In this document: positions 42,380-42,728 of the stretch, in pieces
How the letters are laid out: each line of letters starts with the position of its first letter
Numbering within the stretch: position 1 is the stretch's first letter
Assembly (NCBI GenBank): GCA_022839625.1
Contig: JALHJL010000034.1
Location: forward strand, 1 to 42,728
Direction: 5' to 3'
Length of the DNA: 42,728 nt
From: Phycisphaerales bacterium
Lineage (GTDB): Bacteria; Planctomycetota; Phycisphaerae; UBA1845; Fen-1342
The notes under the pieces: model-generated
Seen by the model: the letters and a program-made list of their open reading frames with translations, nothing else
Database searches by the model: none
Told to the model about the DNA's origin: nothing
Program-made: the position numbers and the translations under genes

Positions 42380-42728
42380 GCGGGTTGCTCCGGCTACGCG
42401 GTTCGGATCAGTTTTTGCACGGCGCCGAGTTGCCAAGTCGCCGCGCGCGATTGTGTGTCGCTCGTAACTTCTTTCCCATCAGAACATTGCGCAGACAAGC
42501 CCGGGGACTCCAGCACATCGCGCTCTGGCCGGGCCATCAGCCGGGAAGTGGAGTTCCCATCAACAGCATTATCCCCAAACTGCGGTTCGCCGACAAGCAG
42601 AAGTTCATCTTCCGGCTGCGGCCACGTCGCGACGCCGGACGCCGGTCTCCAGTAGGGCAAAGCTCTGCTTTGCCGCCTCGGCTGCGGCCACGTCACGACG
42701 CCGGGCGCCGGTCTCCAGTAGGGCAAAG
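42380..42728. other. Right-end spacer with repeat DNA
   Basis: This should contain the promoter of the GH15-like gene, but I see no good hexamer pair. Open frames exist on both strands (about 66 and 110 codons) but follow the repeat units and lack domain character. The last 116 bases are tandem repeat, listed separately, and run off the window. Confidence 0.4.
42613..42728. repeat. 66-bp tandem repeat with internal palindrome, cut by the window edge
   Basis: Units begin at 42613 and 42679 (CGGCTGCGGCCACGTC...), period 66; the second copy is truncated by the edge at 42728 and differs at two positions. Each unit contains CAGTAGGGCAAAG, and the first shows the full hairpin GGCAAAGC (42656-42663), loop TCT, GCTTTGCC (42667-42674). 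The same core occurs at 15521-15545 inside the transglutaminase gene. More units may follow outside. Confidence 0.85.

Overview
The window looks like a chromosomal segment of a high-GC planctomycete, probably a Phycisphaerae-like or related uncultured lineage. The inference rests on the gene families: secreted proteins ending in paired D-x-N-x-D-G ... GDINPFV repeats, a sulfatase-like enzyme with TPRs, a prepilin-like protein, DUF3857/transglutaminase proteins, many GTG starts, and wide spacers carrying small palindromic repeats. I see no phage, integrase, transposase gene or CRISPR array, and no rRNA.

Layout. Bases 1-1085 hold no gene I can support. Then come a lone ATP synthase epsilon gene (minus), a membrane-anchored sulfatase-like/TPR protein (plus), and a convergent P-loop plus deoxyribosyltransferase-like two-domain protein (minus). 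A tRNA-Leu(CAG) follows with a good promoter and a strong terminator. A 2-oxoacid (pyruvate-type) dehydrogenase operon of E1alpha, E1beta and E2 runs from 5.4 to 9.0 kb, without E3. After an 0.8 kb spacer come a secreted papain-family peptidase, rubrerythrin, a tyrosine-phosphatase-like lipoprotein and a membrane-anchored protein of unknown function.

From 15.5 to 23.6 kb lies an exported-protein cluster: a DUF3857/transglutaminase protein with intact Cys-His-Asp, an overlapping paralogue that has lost the Cys, and a 1277-residue lipoprotein that joins a ChaN-like domain to an alpha/beta-hydrolase esterase. From 23.8 to 30.6 kb there is a complete SUF iron-sulfur assembly operon, sufR-sufB-sufC-sufD-sufS-sufU-DUF59-Rieske, with several 4-base overlaps and a promoter overlapped by A/T-rich direct repeats that are a likely SufR site. 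A two-domain ABC permease of the ferric-iron/thiamine type converges on its end.

The right part holds a PpiD/SurA-like membrane protein followed by leuS, a prepilin-like protein behind a clear promoter and a 13-bp inverted repeat, a DUF1579 protein, and a GH15-like glucoamylase (minus) whose C-terminal module matches that of the papain-family peptidase at 9.9-12.2 kb. The window ends in a 66-bp tandem repeat carrying the same GGCAAAGC/GCTTTGCC palindrome that sits inside the coding start of the transglutaminase gene.

I did not find a clear new defence or mobile system. The most unusual items are the ChaN-esterase fusion, the live/dead transglutaminase pair, repeat elements inside a coding start and a ribosome-binding region, and the P-loop/deoxyribosyltransferase-like fusion with a non-standard Walker A.
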